The notes beneath the pieces were generated by a model. That model was not told the origin of the DNA and made no database searches. It saw only the letters and a list, made by a program, of their open reading frames with translations. Shown here in pieces: positions 16,501-24,680 of a stretch of DNA of 64,000 bases (the stretch's first letter is position 1; every line of letters starts with the position of its first letter). The position numbers were made by a program, and so were the translations under genes. The DNA is from Elusimicrobiota bacterium (GTDB lineage: Bacteria > Elusimicrobiota > Elusimicrobia > UBA1565), in assembly GCA_041660925.1 (NCBI GenBank), contig JBAZVI010000001.1, positions 434,001-498,000 of the forward strand, given 5' to 3'.

Positions 16501-16509
16501 CACATCTCC

Positions 16510-17484
16510 TTACGTCGCAGCTCCGGCGGGAGCGGTGAGCTCCGCGCCGCTCGCCGCCCGGGAGTTCGCGGGCGGCGGATCGGCTTCGCCCCGCAGGCCG
16601 AGGCTCGCGGGGTCGAAATCTTTGAGGCGGGCCCAGGCCGAGAGGTACGCGGCCCAGGCGCGGGAAAGGGTCTGCGTCCGCAGGTCGGCGCAGATGAAGG
16701 AGAGCGCGGCCGAGACCTTGACGAGCCCGTCGGGCAGGACGAGCAGGGTGGCCGGCGGCTGCTTGAGCTGGGAGACGAGGGCCTCCTCGAGAGAACGCGG
16801 GCGGTAGCAGAGCTCCATGCGCCCGGCGAGCTCGAGCTCGCGGCGCTCGAGGGTCGCGAAGAACTCGCGGTACTGCTCCTCGCTCGGGGCCAGGCGCTCC
16901 CAGAAGCGGGTCGCGTTGCCCACGCGCATGAGCATCCCGCTGTTGAAGCGGAAGGCTCCGAGGATGAGCGCCTGGTCGATGACCGCCGAGACCTCGCCGA
17001 TGCTGGCCTTCGAGGGCGCGAAGGCCACCTCGAGCGGCAGGCCCGCCTCGCGCACGGCGCGGCAGGCGGACACGGCGGCCTCCAGCGAGCCGCCGGGACG
17101 GACGGCCCGGTAGGCCTCCTGGGTGGCGCCGTCGAGGCTCACCTGCACCGAGCGCACGGGGAGCGTCGCGAGGCGCCGCGCCTGCTCGAGGCCGAAGCGC
17201 TGGCCGTTGGTCTCGATCTTGAGCTGGACGCCGGCCTCGCCGAGCTTCTCGGCAAGGTCGAAGAAGTAGGGGACGAGGAGGGGTTCCCCCCCGCAGAGCA
17301 TCACGTAGGGCACGCCGGACTCGATGATGTCCCGGGCCAGGCGCAGCGCCTCCTCGCGGGTGAACTCTCCGTTGAGGCTCCGCCCGGGCCCGGACTCGGT
17401 GCAGCAGTGCAGGCAGGAGAGGTCGCACTCGCGCGTGATCTGCCAGGAGACGAAGAGCGGGGACTTGAGGCGGGCTATATCCAT
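16510..17484 (-). CDS. Radical SAM protein 2 (PqqE-like)
   Basis: 324 residues, ATG at 17484, overlapping the end of the prenyltransferase gene by 10 nt. Cluster motif CDLSCLHC, GGE motif LCGGEPLLVP, and LKIETNG. It shares with its paralogues the segment L-A-P-S-E-E-Q-Y and a C-terminal VLPDGLVKVS...FICADLRTQTLSRAW with one cysteine where SPASM domains have several. An extra 40-residue Ala/Pro-rich tail follows. It presumably acts on the same peptide as radical SAM 1 or produces a second modification. No substrate is established. Confidence 0.9.
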   Translation of the reverse strand: MDIARLKSPLFVSWQITRECDLSCLHCCTESGPGRSLNGEFTREEALRLARDIIESGVPYVMLCGGEPLLVPYFFDLAEKLGEAGVQLKIETNGQRFGLEQARRLATLPVRSVQVSLDGATQEAYRAVRPGGSLEAAVSACRAVREAGLPLEVAFAPSKASIGEVSAVIDQALILGAFRFNSGMLMRVGNATRFWERLAPSEEQYREFFATLERRELELAGRMELCYRPRSLEEALVSQLKQPPATLLVLPDGLVKVSAALSFICADLRTQTLSRAWAAYLSAWARLKDFDPASLGLRGEADPPPANSRAASGAELTAPAGAAT

Positions 17485-18344
17485 CGTCCCGCCCAGAGCG
17501 CGGCCGCGAAGGAGCCGGTCCCCACGACGTACGACAGCACGACCCAGCGCACCGCCGGCACGAAGCGCCGGGGCTCCTCGTAGGTCCCGAGGGCGGCGCG
17601 GCCGCTCTGCGCGAGCAGGGGCAGCGCGCAGAGCGCCAGCAGCGCCGGCTTCGGGAAGAGGCCGAGCAGCGCGCCCAGCACGGGCACGAGGAGGCCGGCG
17701 GAGGCGAGCGCGAGGTAGAGGTAGACGCCGTTGCGCCGGCCCAGGCGCACGACGAGGTTGCGCTTGCCCACGAGCCGGTCCTGGTGATAGTCCGGGATCT
17801 CGTTGACCACGGCGAGCGCGCAGATGAGCAGGCCCGGCACCAGCGAGGCGAGCAGCGCGCCCCAGGAGAAGCGTCCCGTCTGCAGGTGGAGGCTGCCCAG
17901 CGTCATCCAGGGGCCGTAGGAGAGCGCGATCATCGTCTCGCCGAGTCCGCGATAGACCCAGCGCACCGGAGGGCCGACGTAGAAGACGGCGGCGATCCCG
18001 CCGAGGAAGGTATAGAGCAGGATGGGCCAGCCCCCCGCGCGGGCGAGGACGAGCCCGACGGCGGCGGCCGCCGCGAAGGCCGCGCAGCCGGCCCAGAGCA
18101 CCCCGTCTCCGATGGGGTCCTCGTCGGAGGGGTTGAAGACGCGGTCGGTGCCCATGCGCGAGTCGAAGTACTCGTTGAAGGTCTCGACGCCGACGACCGC
18201 CAGGACGATGCCCGTCAGGCCCAGCCAGAAGATCCCCGGGCGGAAGCTCCCCTCGACGCCGTAGGCCCACGCCGCGCCGAGGAGGTAGGGCAGGAGGCCC
18301 GCGTAGAGGAAGAAGCGGTAGCGCACGGCGGAGAAGAACTTCAA
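17475..18344 (-). CDS. UbiA-family prenyltransferase (MenA-like)
   Basis: 289 residues, integral membrane, about eight to nine helices. The two aspartate motifs for Mg-diphosphate binding are NEYFDSRMGTD (N57 to D67) and NEIPDYHQD (N181 to D189). The layout resembles MenA/UbiA enzymes that attach polyprenyl chains to aromatic acceptors. The start appears to be TTG at 18344, since no ATG/GTG lies in frame upstream and KFFSAVRYRFFLYAG is the normal N-terminus. The gene begins 5 nt from the end of a repeat element. Being inside a PqqD/radical SAM operon suggests prenylation of a peptide-derived ring; routine quinone synthesis is the alternative. Confidence 0.92.
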   Translation of the reverse strand: MKFFSAVRYRFFLYAGLLPYLLGAAWAYGVEGSFRPGIFWLGLTGIVLAVVGVETFNEYFDSRMGTDRVFNPSDEDPIGDGVLWAGCAAFAAAAAVGLVLARAGGWPILLYTFLGGIAAVFYVGPPVRWVYRGLGETMIALSYGPWMTLGSLHLQTGRFSWGALLASLVPGLLICALAVVNEIPDYHQDRLVGKRNLVVRLGRRNGVYLYLALASAGLLVPVLGALLGLFPKPALLALCALPLLAQSGRAALGTYEEPRRFVPAVRWVVLSYVVGTGSFAAALWAGRWI

Positions 18345-18348
18345 TGAA

Positions 18349-18614
18349 GGGCTCGCAGCGAAATAATATGACGAATTTGGAGGCCCGGCTTTGAGCCGAA
18401 TTCGAGGCGCGAGGAGGGAGCATAGCGTGAGCTATGTGACCGACGAGCAACGAAGAAGTCGGCCAAAGAGGGGCCTCCCCGAAGGGCCGGGGCGCTATTG
18501 GGCTGCGCCTTCGTCTCTCGTCGCTCACATACCTTCAGGTATGCTCGCTCCTCGTTCCTCGTCTCGCTCCAATATCGACCCGGCAAATTCATCATATTAT
18601 TTCGCTGCGAGCCC
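18349..18614. repeat. Large palindromic repeat element, copy 1
   Basis: 266 bp bounded by 31-bp inverted arms with one mismatch (18349-18379 and 18584-18614). The right arm contains the last five codons and stop of the radical SAM gene ending at 18597, so the left arm is an inverted copy of that gene end. Inside are two oppositely oriented core units. Each has GGGCTGCGCCTTCG or its diverged form, a variable hairpin (18421-18436 and 18528-18543), and a GCTCCTCG...CTCGCTCC block. The same core occurs at 53489-53652 and 62399-62688. No ORF of its own. Confidence 0.85.
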
Positions 18615-19577
18615 TAGCTCCACCCATTCGTGGATGCGCCGGATGACGGTCGGGTCCTTCTCCAGCTCGGCGACGAAGCCGGCGACCTCGGGACGGAGCC
18701 AGCCGCGCCGGAAGCCCCCCCAGACCTCGCTCAGGGTCTGGCGGCGCAGGTCGCCGCAGACGAAGGGCAGGGCGTTGATGAGCTTGACCTTGCCGTTGGG
18801 GAGGATGATGAGGATGGCCGCGGGGTTCTCGAGACGATACTTGAGCTCCTCGAGGAGGCCGAGCTCGTGGTAGCAGACGCGCATGCGTCCCTCGAGCTCG
18901 AGGGCCTTGGCGCGCACGGTCGCGAAGTACTCCGCGTACTGCTCCTCGCTCGGGGCGATGAGCTCCCAGCTCCGGGCCGCGTTGCCGGCGCGGATGGTGC
19001 GGCCGGTGTAGAAGCCGACGGCGCCCAGCGAGCGGGCCAGGTCGATGGCGCGGCCCACCTCATGCACGTTGAAGCGGGTCGGGGAGAAGTTGACCTCGAC
19101 CTCGACGCCCGCCGCGCGCAGATTGCGGACGGCCTCGAGGGCGTTCTCCCAGCGGCCGTGTACGCGCAGCTTCCCGTAGGAGGCCGGGGTGACGCCGTCC
19201 ATGCTGATCTGCACGGACTGGACGCCCAGCGCCTTCAGCCGCGCGCAGGAACGCGGCACGAGCGAGTGTCCGTTGGTCTCGACCTTCAGGCCGATCCCCG
19301 CGCCGGTCGCGCGCTCGACGAGGTCCCAGAAGCCGGGGTGCCCCATCGGCTCGCCGCCGGAGAAGCAGAGGTAGGGGACCTTCGCCTCGATGATCTGGTT
19401 CAGGACGGAGAGGTACTGCTCACGGCCGAGTTCGTCGGGAAACGCCTTGCCGGGCCCGGACTCCTCGATGCAGTGCAGGCAGGCGAGGTTGCACTCGTTG
19501 GTGAGCTGCCAGGCCACGTACAGCGGGGCCGAGAGTTCCGAGGAGCCGAGCGCTGCCGCCGCGGATACCCCGAACAT
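18597..19577 (-). CDS. Radical SAM protein 3 (PqqE-like)
   Basis: 326 residues. Cluster motif CNLACLHC preceded by LYVAWQLTNE, GGE motif FSGGEPMGHP, LKVETNG, and C-terminal ILPNGKVKLIN...FVCGDLRRQTLSEVW with a single SPASM-like cysteine. ATG at 19577 with AGAGG 7 nt upstream, the latter overlapping the PqqD stop. Its last codons (GLAAK-stop) lie in the right arm of the palindromic element, which separates it from the prenyltransferase. Of the three it is nearest the PqqD gene, so it is the best candidate for the peptide-binding PqqD-radical SAM pair. Confidence 0.92.
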   Translation of the reverse strand: MFGVSAAAALGSSELSAPLYVAWQLTNECNLACLHCIEESGPGKAFPDELGREQYLSVLNQIIEAKVPYLCFSGGEPMGHPGFWDLVERATGAGIGLKVETNGHSLVPRSCARLKALGVQSVQISMDGVTPASYGKLRVHGRWENALEAVRNLRAAGVEVEVNFSPTRFNVHEVGRAIDLARSLGAVGFYTGRTIRAGNAARSWELIAPSEEQYAEYFATVRAKALELEGRMRVCYHELGLLEELKYRLENPAAILIILPNGKVKLINALPFVCGDLRRQTLSEVWGGFRRGWLRPEVAGFVAELEKDPTVIRRIHEWVELGLAAK

Positions 19578-19586
19578 GGAGAGCCT

Positions 19587-19841
19587 CTAGTCCGTCAGGA
19601 GTCCTTTCGTCTTCAGCGAAGAGACGAACTCGCGCACGTCCGCCTCGAGCGAGCCCGCGGCGTCGTGGAAGCGCGCGCGCAGGCGTTCGGCGACCTGCGT
19701 CTCATCGAGCGCGCCGGCGGAGATCTCCTTGACGATGGCGGCGCCGGTCGGGCTCAGCGTGAAGACCTTCTCGGAGCGCGTCTCGAAGAGGACTCCGCCG
19801 AACTTCTCTTCGCGGAACTTCACGAACTGGGCGAGTTTCAT
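19587..19841 (-). CDS. PqqD-like RiPP recognition protein
   Basis: 84 residues, PqqD family (RRE fold) that binds precursor leader peptides and delivers them to a radical SAM enzyme. Family features are the F-E-T-R-S-E-K-V-F-T-L-S-P-T-G strand-turn and an EFVSSLKTKGLL C-terminal helix. It is the first gene of the operon, 24 nt downstream of the predicted transcription start. A homologue at 36065 shares (E/D)TRxE(K/R)V and LK/RxKGLL. Size fits free-standing PqqD proteins (about 90 residues). Confidence 0.9.
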   Translation of the reverse strand: MKLAQFVKFREEKFGGVLFETRSEKVFTLSPTGAAIVKEISAGALDETQVAERLRARFHDAAGSLEADVREFVSSLKTKGLLTD

Positions 19842-19871
19842 GTCGGGTCTCTGTTGGAAGGCGTTAGAGAC

Positions 19872-19900
19872 ATTCTAGGCGAAACCCGGTCCGGTGTCAA
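19872..19900 (-). promoter_or_regulatory. Consensus sigma70 promoter of the RiPP-like operon
   Basis: Minus strand: TTGACA (19895-19900), 17-bp spacer, TAGAAT (19872-19877). This is the best promoter match seen in the window. Transcription would start near 19865, giving a leader of about 24 nt before the PqqD ATG. Confidence 0.88.
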
Positions 19901-19904
19901 CGAA

Positions 19905-19940
19905 GTCGGAGATTCCGCGAAAAAACGCGGAATCTCCGAC
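19905..19940. repeat. Perfect 15-bp hairpin just upstream of the promoter
   Basis: Arms 19905-19919 and 19926-19940 with an all-A (plus strand) 6-nt loop. It abuts the -35 box, so it could insulate the operon from upstream transcription or be an operator for a dimeric regulator. On the plus strand no T-run follows. Confidence 0.6.
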
Positions 19941-20002
19941 GAGAATCACGAAAGATGAAGCGGAGGGAGATGCTCGCCCGGAACGGTAAAAACAGAACGC
20001 CC

Positions 20003-20047
20003 CTTCAAAAAATCATCCGCCCCTCCCGCGCAAGCGCGAGAGGGGCG
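20003..20047 (-). terminator. Rho-independent terminator of the S41 protease gene
   Basis: 14-bp arms with one mismatch (20018-20031 and 20034-20047), loop AA. On the minus strand they are followed by GATGATTTTTTG, a clear T-run. It lies 37 nt past the stop of the gene ending at 20084. Confidence 0.88.
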
Positions 20048-20083
20048 ATGACGGAGCGCCCCGGGAGCTTCCCGGGGGACCTC

Positions 20084-22900
20084 CTAGATCTCGACCTGGT
20101 CGATGTAGACGATGGCGGACCAGACCTTGACGATGTTCGCGATGAGCTCCGCCATCTCCTCGGGCTCCATCTCGACGAGCTTCTGGTTCTCGTCCAGGAG
20201 TCCGGCCTTGACGATGTCGCCGGACGGGTTCAGGACGAACCCGTAGGGCGTGTTGTCGAAGGACCCCATGAAGAAGAAGCCCGCAGGGATGAAGAGCCCG
20301 GCCGGGCTCGTCTTCCCGAAGGCGACGGCCATGTTCTGAGAACCTTCGCCTCCGCGGACCGCGACCGCCTTCATCTCGAGTCCGGCCGGCAGCCCGAACA
20401 CCGCGGAGAGCTGCGAGACGGCCGCGGGCGGGAGGGCCTTGCCCTTCTGCTCGATGAAGGGCGCGAGCTTCTCCAGCATCTGCGCGGGGGTCATCTTCGC
20501 GGCCTTCTCCGCTTTCTCCTGCGCCGCCTTCTCGGCCGCGTCCTCGGCGGCGATCTCGGCGGCGCTCTTGGCCGGCAGCTGCGCGGAGAGCGCGGCGTTG
20601 ACGGCCTTCGCGTAGCCGGTGAAGCCGGTCCGAAGGTCCTGCGGCGTGAGCTGGTAGGAGACGTCCGGCTTCACGCCGAGGTTCTCGACGGGCTGGCCGT
20701 TGGCGCGCTGGGCGATGGTCCAGGTGTAGGAGAGCCCGGCGATGCCGTGCTGGTTCGGGAACTCGAGCGACTTCACGCCGCCGCCCGCCCCGGAGGTCCG
20801 CACGCCGAAGAGCACGGCGCGCTTGTTGTCCTGCATGATCGCCGGGAAGAAGTCGGCGCACGAGAAGTCGAGCTCGTTGATGAGCACGACGATGGGCTTC
20901 GTGTACTGCGCCGCCTTCTGCGGCGGGAGCTTGTCGAGCCCGAAGAGCGCGACCAGGCCCGTGAAGCGGCGGCCGGCCTTGAGCTCGCTGAGGATGAACT
21001 TGGCGTAGCGGACGACCGCCTCCATCATCGACTCGCCCTCGTCGGCCTGGAAGCCCGCGGTCTCCTCGGCCATCTCCTCGTCGAAGGCCTTCTTCGCGGC
21101 CTGCATGCCCGCCTGCTGGAGCACGTCCGCCGCCCAGGCGGCATCGCTCTCGTCGATGAGCAGCCGGTGCTGGGGCACGGAGAGAGGCTTGTCGCTCAGC
21201 ATCGAGAGCAGCGTGTACATGTAGAACAGGTTGCCGCCCGGATTGTTGACCTGGTCGATGACGAGCCCGTCGGTGACCTTCTGGAACTGCGCCATGAGCT
21301 GGCCGAAGACGCCGGCCGCCTGCTCGTCGCCCATGTAGTCGGGGATGCGGACATAGCCGATCTTGCGGCCCTGCTCGTTCTTGTAGATGTAGGCGTCGAA
21401 GGGCACCTGCGCCGCGACCTGCGGCGGCAGCTTCCAGACGACCTGGCCGAGCTTGGGCACGAAGCTGTTCTTGGCGCCGATCATGAAGCCGTTGCCGGCG
21501 TTCTCGCCGGCCGCCTTCGTGAAGACCTGGGCGTAGGGGTGCGCCATCGACGGGATGAGGCGCCGGATCGCCGCCCGCAGGGCCTCGCGCCAGCTCCGCG
21601 AGGGCCCGGGGGTCACGACGATGTCGTCGAGGCCCTGAGTGCGGATGCCGCCGTCGCGGATGGGGACGTCCACCGGGACCATCTCCGGCTTGTACTTCCA
21701 CTCCATCTTCACGTCGTGGACGGCGCCGTCCTCGGTGCGGATCTTGAGCGCGACGGGGCCCTTCGGCACGTCGAGGCCCACGCGGCGGCTGCGGTTGGTG
21801 AGGTACATCTCCGCGAGGCGGGCGTCGGTCTCGGCGATGTTGGGCGAGCGGGTCAGCGACTTCACGACCTCGGCGACCGGCTTGCCGTCGAACTCGACGA
21901 CCTCGTCGCCTTCTTTATAAGGGAACTTCGCCTCGGGGAGCGCCTGCCGGTTGATGTAGGCGATGTAGTACTTCCCCTCGGAGCTGAGGATGAAGAAGGG
22001 CAGCCCGGCGCCCTCCGTGGAGTGGAACTGGATGCCGACGTGGTAGTCCTTCGTCGAATGGACGAAGTCGGCGAGGAGCTTCTGGAACTCGTGCTGGCCC
22101 ATCTTCGGGTTCGCGACGACGAGCGCCTTCGCCTTCTCGAACTCCTTCTGGAGGTCCACGCCGTACTGGGCCTTCTTCCAGTCCTCCGGAGCGTAGTGCT
22201 CGGTGTAGAGCGCGGCGACCTGTTCGAGCGTCTGGATCATGCGCAGCTGGTTCGCGTTGAGGCCGGCCGGAGCCGCGTCGGCCTTCAGGGCCTTCGCCGC
22301 CTTCGGGGACTTGGCCGCCTTGGGAGACGCCTTGGACTTGGCGGGCTTGAGGCCGTTCTTCTTCGCGGCCTTCGGCGCGGGGGAGGAGTCGGAGACGGCG
22401 CGCGCGGAGCCCGCGCCGAGGAGGTTCATGATGCGGGCTCCGAGACCGTGCGCGTCCTCGGCCTTGGAGTCGGAGACGGAGCCGAAGTCCCGCATCAGGT
22501 CGCTGAAGCGGACCGCAACGCCGCGGGTCTGCTCGGCCGCCCGGGCCATCGGAGCCTGAGCGGCCGCGGGGACGGCGGCGGTCAGGGCCGCGGGAGTCCG
22601 CGGGGCGATCACGGCCGGAACCACGGTCTGCAGGGCCGCGCCGGGGATCTGCGCGGAGGCCGCGGCGGAACGCACGGCAGGGAGAGCGGTCGGGAGCGCC
22701 GTCGGAGCCTGCAGCGATATGCCGACGATGGAGACCGGGGCCGCGAGCACCGCGCCGGGGGCTCCGAGCTGAGCTCCCACGACGGGGACGACGGGGACGG
22801 CGGCGGAGACGCCGGGGTTCGCGACCGCATGGGTCACGACCTGGGCGAACGCCGGAGAGACCGAGTTGAGTGCGAGGAACAGCGAGAGCAGGACGCGCAT
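20084..22900 (-). CDS. Exported S41-family (C-terminal processing) protease with PDZ
   Basis: 938 residues. Signal peptide (1-20), long Ala/Val/Pro linker to about 230, helical region, a PDZ-like segment (GDEVVEFDGKPV near 330), and an S41 core. IGYVRIPDY, NPGGNLF and ELDFSCADFFPAIMQ place the nucleophile at S680, followed by a Gly-rich TSGAGGGV. About 200 residues of Lys/Ala/Glu helix follow the core. GGAGGAAGAC precedes the ATG, and a TAGAAT box sits at 22936-22941 (minus). Probably a periplasmic or outer-membrane-facing protease; the substrate is unknown. It is divergent from the peptide transporter gene, which could suggest peptide scavenging. Confidence 0.88.
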   Translation of the reverse strand: MRVLLSLFLALNSVSPAFAQVVTHAVANPGVSAAVPVVPVVGAQLGAPGAVLAAPVSIVGISLQAPTALPTALPAVRSAAASAQIPGAALQTVVPAVIAPRTPAALTAAVPAAAQAPMARAAEQTRGVAVRFSDLMRDFGSVSDSKAEDAHGLGARIMNLLGAGSARAVSDSSPAPKAAKKNGLKPAKSKASPKAAKSPKAAKALKADAAPAGLNANQLRMIQTLEQVAALYTEHYAPEDWKKAQYGVDLQKEFEKAKALVVANPKMGQHEFQKLLADFVHSTKDYHVGIQFHSTEGAGLPFFILSSEGKYYIAYINRQALPEAKFPYKEGDEVVEFDGKPVAEVVKSLTRSPNIAETDARLAEMYLTNRSRRVGLDVPKGPVALKIRTEDGAVHDVKMEWKYKPEMVPVDVPIRDGGIRTQGLDDIVVTPGPSRSWREALRAAIRRLIPSMAHPYAQVFTKAAGENAGNGFMIGAKNSFVPKLGQVVWKLPPQVAAQVPFDAYIYKNEQGRKIGYVRIPDYMGDEQAAGVFGQLMAQFQKVTDGLVIDQVNNPGGNLFYMYTLLSMLSDKPLSVPQHRLLIDESDAAWAADVLQQAGMQAAKKAFDEEMAEETAGFQADEGESMMEAVVRYAKFILSELKAGRRFTGLVALFGLDKLPPQKAAQYTKPIVVLINELDFSCADFFPAIMQDNKRAVLFGVRTSGAGGGVKSLEFPNQHGIAGLSYTWTIAQRANGQPVENLGVKPDVSYQLTPQDLRTGFTGYAKAVNAALSAQLPAKSAAEIAAEDAAEKAAQEKAEKAAKMTPAQMLEKLAPFIEQKGKALPPAAVSQLSAVFGLPAGLEMKAVAVRGGEGSQNMAVAFGKTSPAGLFIPAGFFFMGSFDNTPYGFVLNPSGDIVKAGLLDENQKLVEMEPEEMAELIANIVKVWSAIVYIDQVEI

Positions 22901-23029
22901 GTCTTCCTCCGAATGATGGTCCTTCTACTAGTGAGATTCTAATGCGCGAGAGGGAGGAGCGTTTGGGCCGATGGGGTACGCGGACGAAGTTAAATGGTCT
23001 AGGGCGTTGGCGGTCCGTAGTCCCATATC

Positions 23030-23069
23030 GTTGCGCACGCGAAAAGACGCGGCTTTCCGCGTGCGCAAC
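23030..23069. repeat. Hairpin in the divergent intergenic region
   Basis: Perfect 12-bp arms (23030-23041 and 23058-23069, GTTGCGCACGCG type) around a 16-nt loop. It lies between the divergent S41 protease and peptide transporter genes, upstream of both promoters, so a regulatory role or a small repeat remnant are both possible. Confidence 0.6.
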
Positions 23070-23111
23070 TCCGAGTGCGCCCCTTGAAGGCGTCGAAAAG
23101 CGACGACCCGA

Positions 23112-23140
23112 TTGACGGAGAGTCTTGGTAAAGATAAAGT
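23112..23140 (+). promoter_or_regulatory. Promoter of the POT transporter
   Basis: TTGACG (23112-23117), 17-bp spacer, TAAAGT (23135-23140). Transcription would start near 23147, 43 nt before the ATG at 23190. Confidence 0.6.
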
Positions 23141-23189
23141 GGCGCTTCCGACGCCTCGTGCGATCGGATGCGCCACTGGAGGAACGGAC

Positions 23190-24581
23190 ATGAGCGACTA
23201 CACCCCCCCCGCCGAGAAAGTCCCCGCGGACAAGCATCCCTTCGGGCTCTACGTCCTCTTCAGCACCGAGATGTGGGAGCGCTTCTCCTACTACGGGATG
23301 CGCGGCCTCCTCGTCTACTACATGACGAAGCAGCTTTTCCTCGGGGACCCCGCCGCCACGGTGTTCGGCTACGCCCCGCTCAAGGCCGCTCTCGAGAGCG
23401 TCTTCGGGCCGATGAGCACCCAGGCCCTCTCCTCTCAGATCTACGGCCTCTACACCGGCCTCGTCTACTTCACGCCGTTCTTCGGCGGCGTCATCGCCGA
23501 CCGGTGGCTCGGCCAGCGCAAGGCGGTCATCGTGGGCGGCGTGCTGATGGCCATCGGCGAGTTCATGCTGATGTCGCAGGCGCTCTTCTTCCCCGCGATG
23601 CTCATGCTCATCCTCGGCAACGGCTTCTTCAAGCCGAACATCTCGACGCAGGTGGGCAATCTCTACAAGCCGGGAGACCACCGCCGCGACCGCGCCTTCA
23701 GCGTCTTCTACGTGGGCATCAACGTCGGCGCCACGCTCTCCCCTCTCATCGCCGGGACCCTGGGAGAGACCTACGGCTTCCGGTGGGGCTTCTGCGCCGC
23801 CGGGGTGGGCATGATCCTCGGCCTGTGCACCTACCTCTGGGGCCAACGGCACCTGGCGCCGGACAACGTCATGAAGCAGGCGGCCGCGACGGAGCAGAAG
23901 GCCGTCGAACCCCTGACGCCTGAGGAGTGGAAGAAGATCGGAGCGCTCATCGTGCTCTGCGTCCTCAACATCATCTTCTGGGGGACCTACGAGCAGCAGG
24001 GCAACACCCTGGCGCTCTGGGTCGACGCCAACACGGACCGGATGATCTTCGGCTGGGAGATGCCCGCGACCTGGTATCAGGCCTTCAACGCGGCGATGAT
24101 CGTCGTCTTCACCCCGATCATCCTCGCCTTCTGGAAGTGGCAGGAGAAGCGGAAGTCCGAGCCCTCCAGCGTCGCCAAGATGGCGATCGGCTGCATCCTG
24201 CTGGGGGTCTCCTTCCTCGTGCTCATCCCGGGCTCCCGCGTCGTGGCCGCCGGCGGCAAGGCGTCGCTGCTGTCGCTGACCCTCTGCACGGCGATCCTGA
24301 CAGTGGGAGAGCTCTACCTCTCCCCGATCGGGCTCTCGCTGGTCACGAAGCTCGCCCCGGCGAGGATGGTCTCGATGCTCATGGGCGCCTGGTTCCTCTC
24401 GAGCTTCTTCGGCAACTACATGTGCGGCTTCATCGGGGGCTATTGGGAGAAGATGTCCCACGAGAGCTTCTTCATCATGCTCTGCGCGCTGGCCTCCGGC
24501 GCGGGCCTCTGCATGTTCGCGCTGATCAAGCCCCTCAAGCGGGCGATCGGGCACGGACACGAAGAAACCGTCGACGTTTAG
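23190..24581 (+). CDS. Proton-dependent oligopeptide transporter (POT/PTR2 family)
   Basis: 463 residues, major facilitator fold. The N-terminal E-x-x-E-R-F-x-Y-Y-G proton-coupling motif is present as EMWERFSYYGMRG (helix 1). GNGFFKPNIS (helix 4) and FSVFYVGINVG (helix 5) are the other POT signatures. The linker between bundles ends in EEWKKIGAL, and FWGTYEQQG carries helix-7 residues. It imports di- and tripeptides with protons. ATG at 23190 chosen because GGAGGAA precedes it. A terminator follows. Confidence 0.95.
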   Translation: MSDYTPPAEKVPADKHPFGLYVLFSTEMWERFSYYGMRGLLVYYMTKQLFLGDPAATVFGYAPLKAALESVFGPMSTQALSSQIYGLYTGLVYFTPFFGGVIADRWLGQRKAVIVGGVLMAIGEFMLMSQALFFPAMLMLILGNGFFKPNISTQVGNLYKPGDHRRDRAFSVFYVGINVGATLSPLIAGTLGETYGFRWGFCAAGVGMILGLCTYLWGQRHLAPDNVMKQAAATEQKAVEPLTPEEWKKIGALIVLCVLNIIFWGTYEQQGNTLALWVDANTDRMIFGWEMPATWYQAFNAAMIVVFTPIILAFWKWQEKRKSEPSSVAKMAIGCILLGVSFLVLIPGSRVVAAGGKASLLSLTLCTAILTVGELYLSPIGLSLVTKLAPARMVSMLMGAWFLSSFFGNYMCGFIGGYWEKMSHESFFIMLCALASGAGLCMFALIKPLKRAIGHGHEETVDV

Positions 24582-24651
24582 ATCGGGGCTCGTTCTTCCA
24601 TAATGTCCTCCCCTACGGGGAGGGCAGGGTAGGGGAAGTCCCGCTCGGAGC

Positions 24652-24680
24652 AAAGGCCCGCGCAAGCGGGCCTTTGGTTT
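24652..24680 (+). terminator. Rho-independent terminator of the POT transporter gene
   Basis: Perfect 10-bp stem AAAGGCCCGC/GCGGGCCTTT (24652-24661, 24666-24675), loop GCAA, then GGTTTTC. Confidence 0.85.

Noticed and set aside
15419..17428. Radical SAM 1 beginning far upstream inside radical SAM 2
   Set aside because: That frame is a shadow of the 16510 gene; the GTG at 16399 overlaps the peptide stop and begins just before the conserved N-terminal strand.
18349..18614. Palindromic element as an insertion sequence or CRISPR-like cassette
   Set aside because: There is no transposase ORF, no common terminal repeats between copies and no spacer-like unit; it is described as a repeat family instead.
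19955..22942. Open frame of 995 codons on the plus strand opposite the S41 protease gene
   Set aside because: It is a GC-rich antisense shadow: Arg/Asp/Leu/Gly-heavy composition, no domain, and the opposite strand carries clear S41 and PDZ motifs, signal peptide and terminator.
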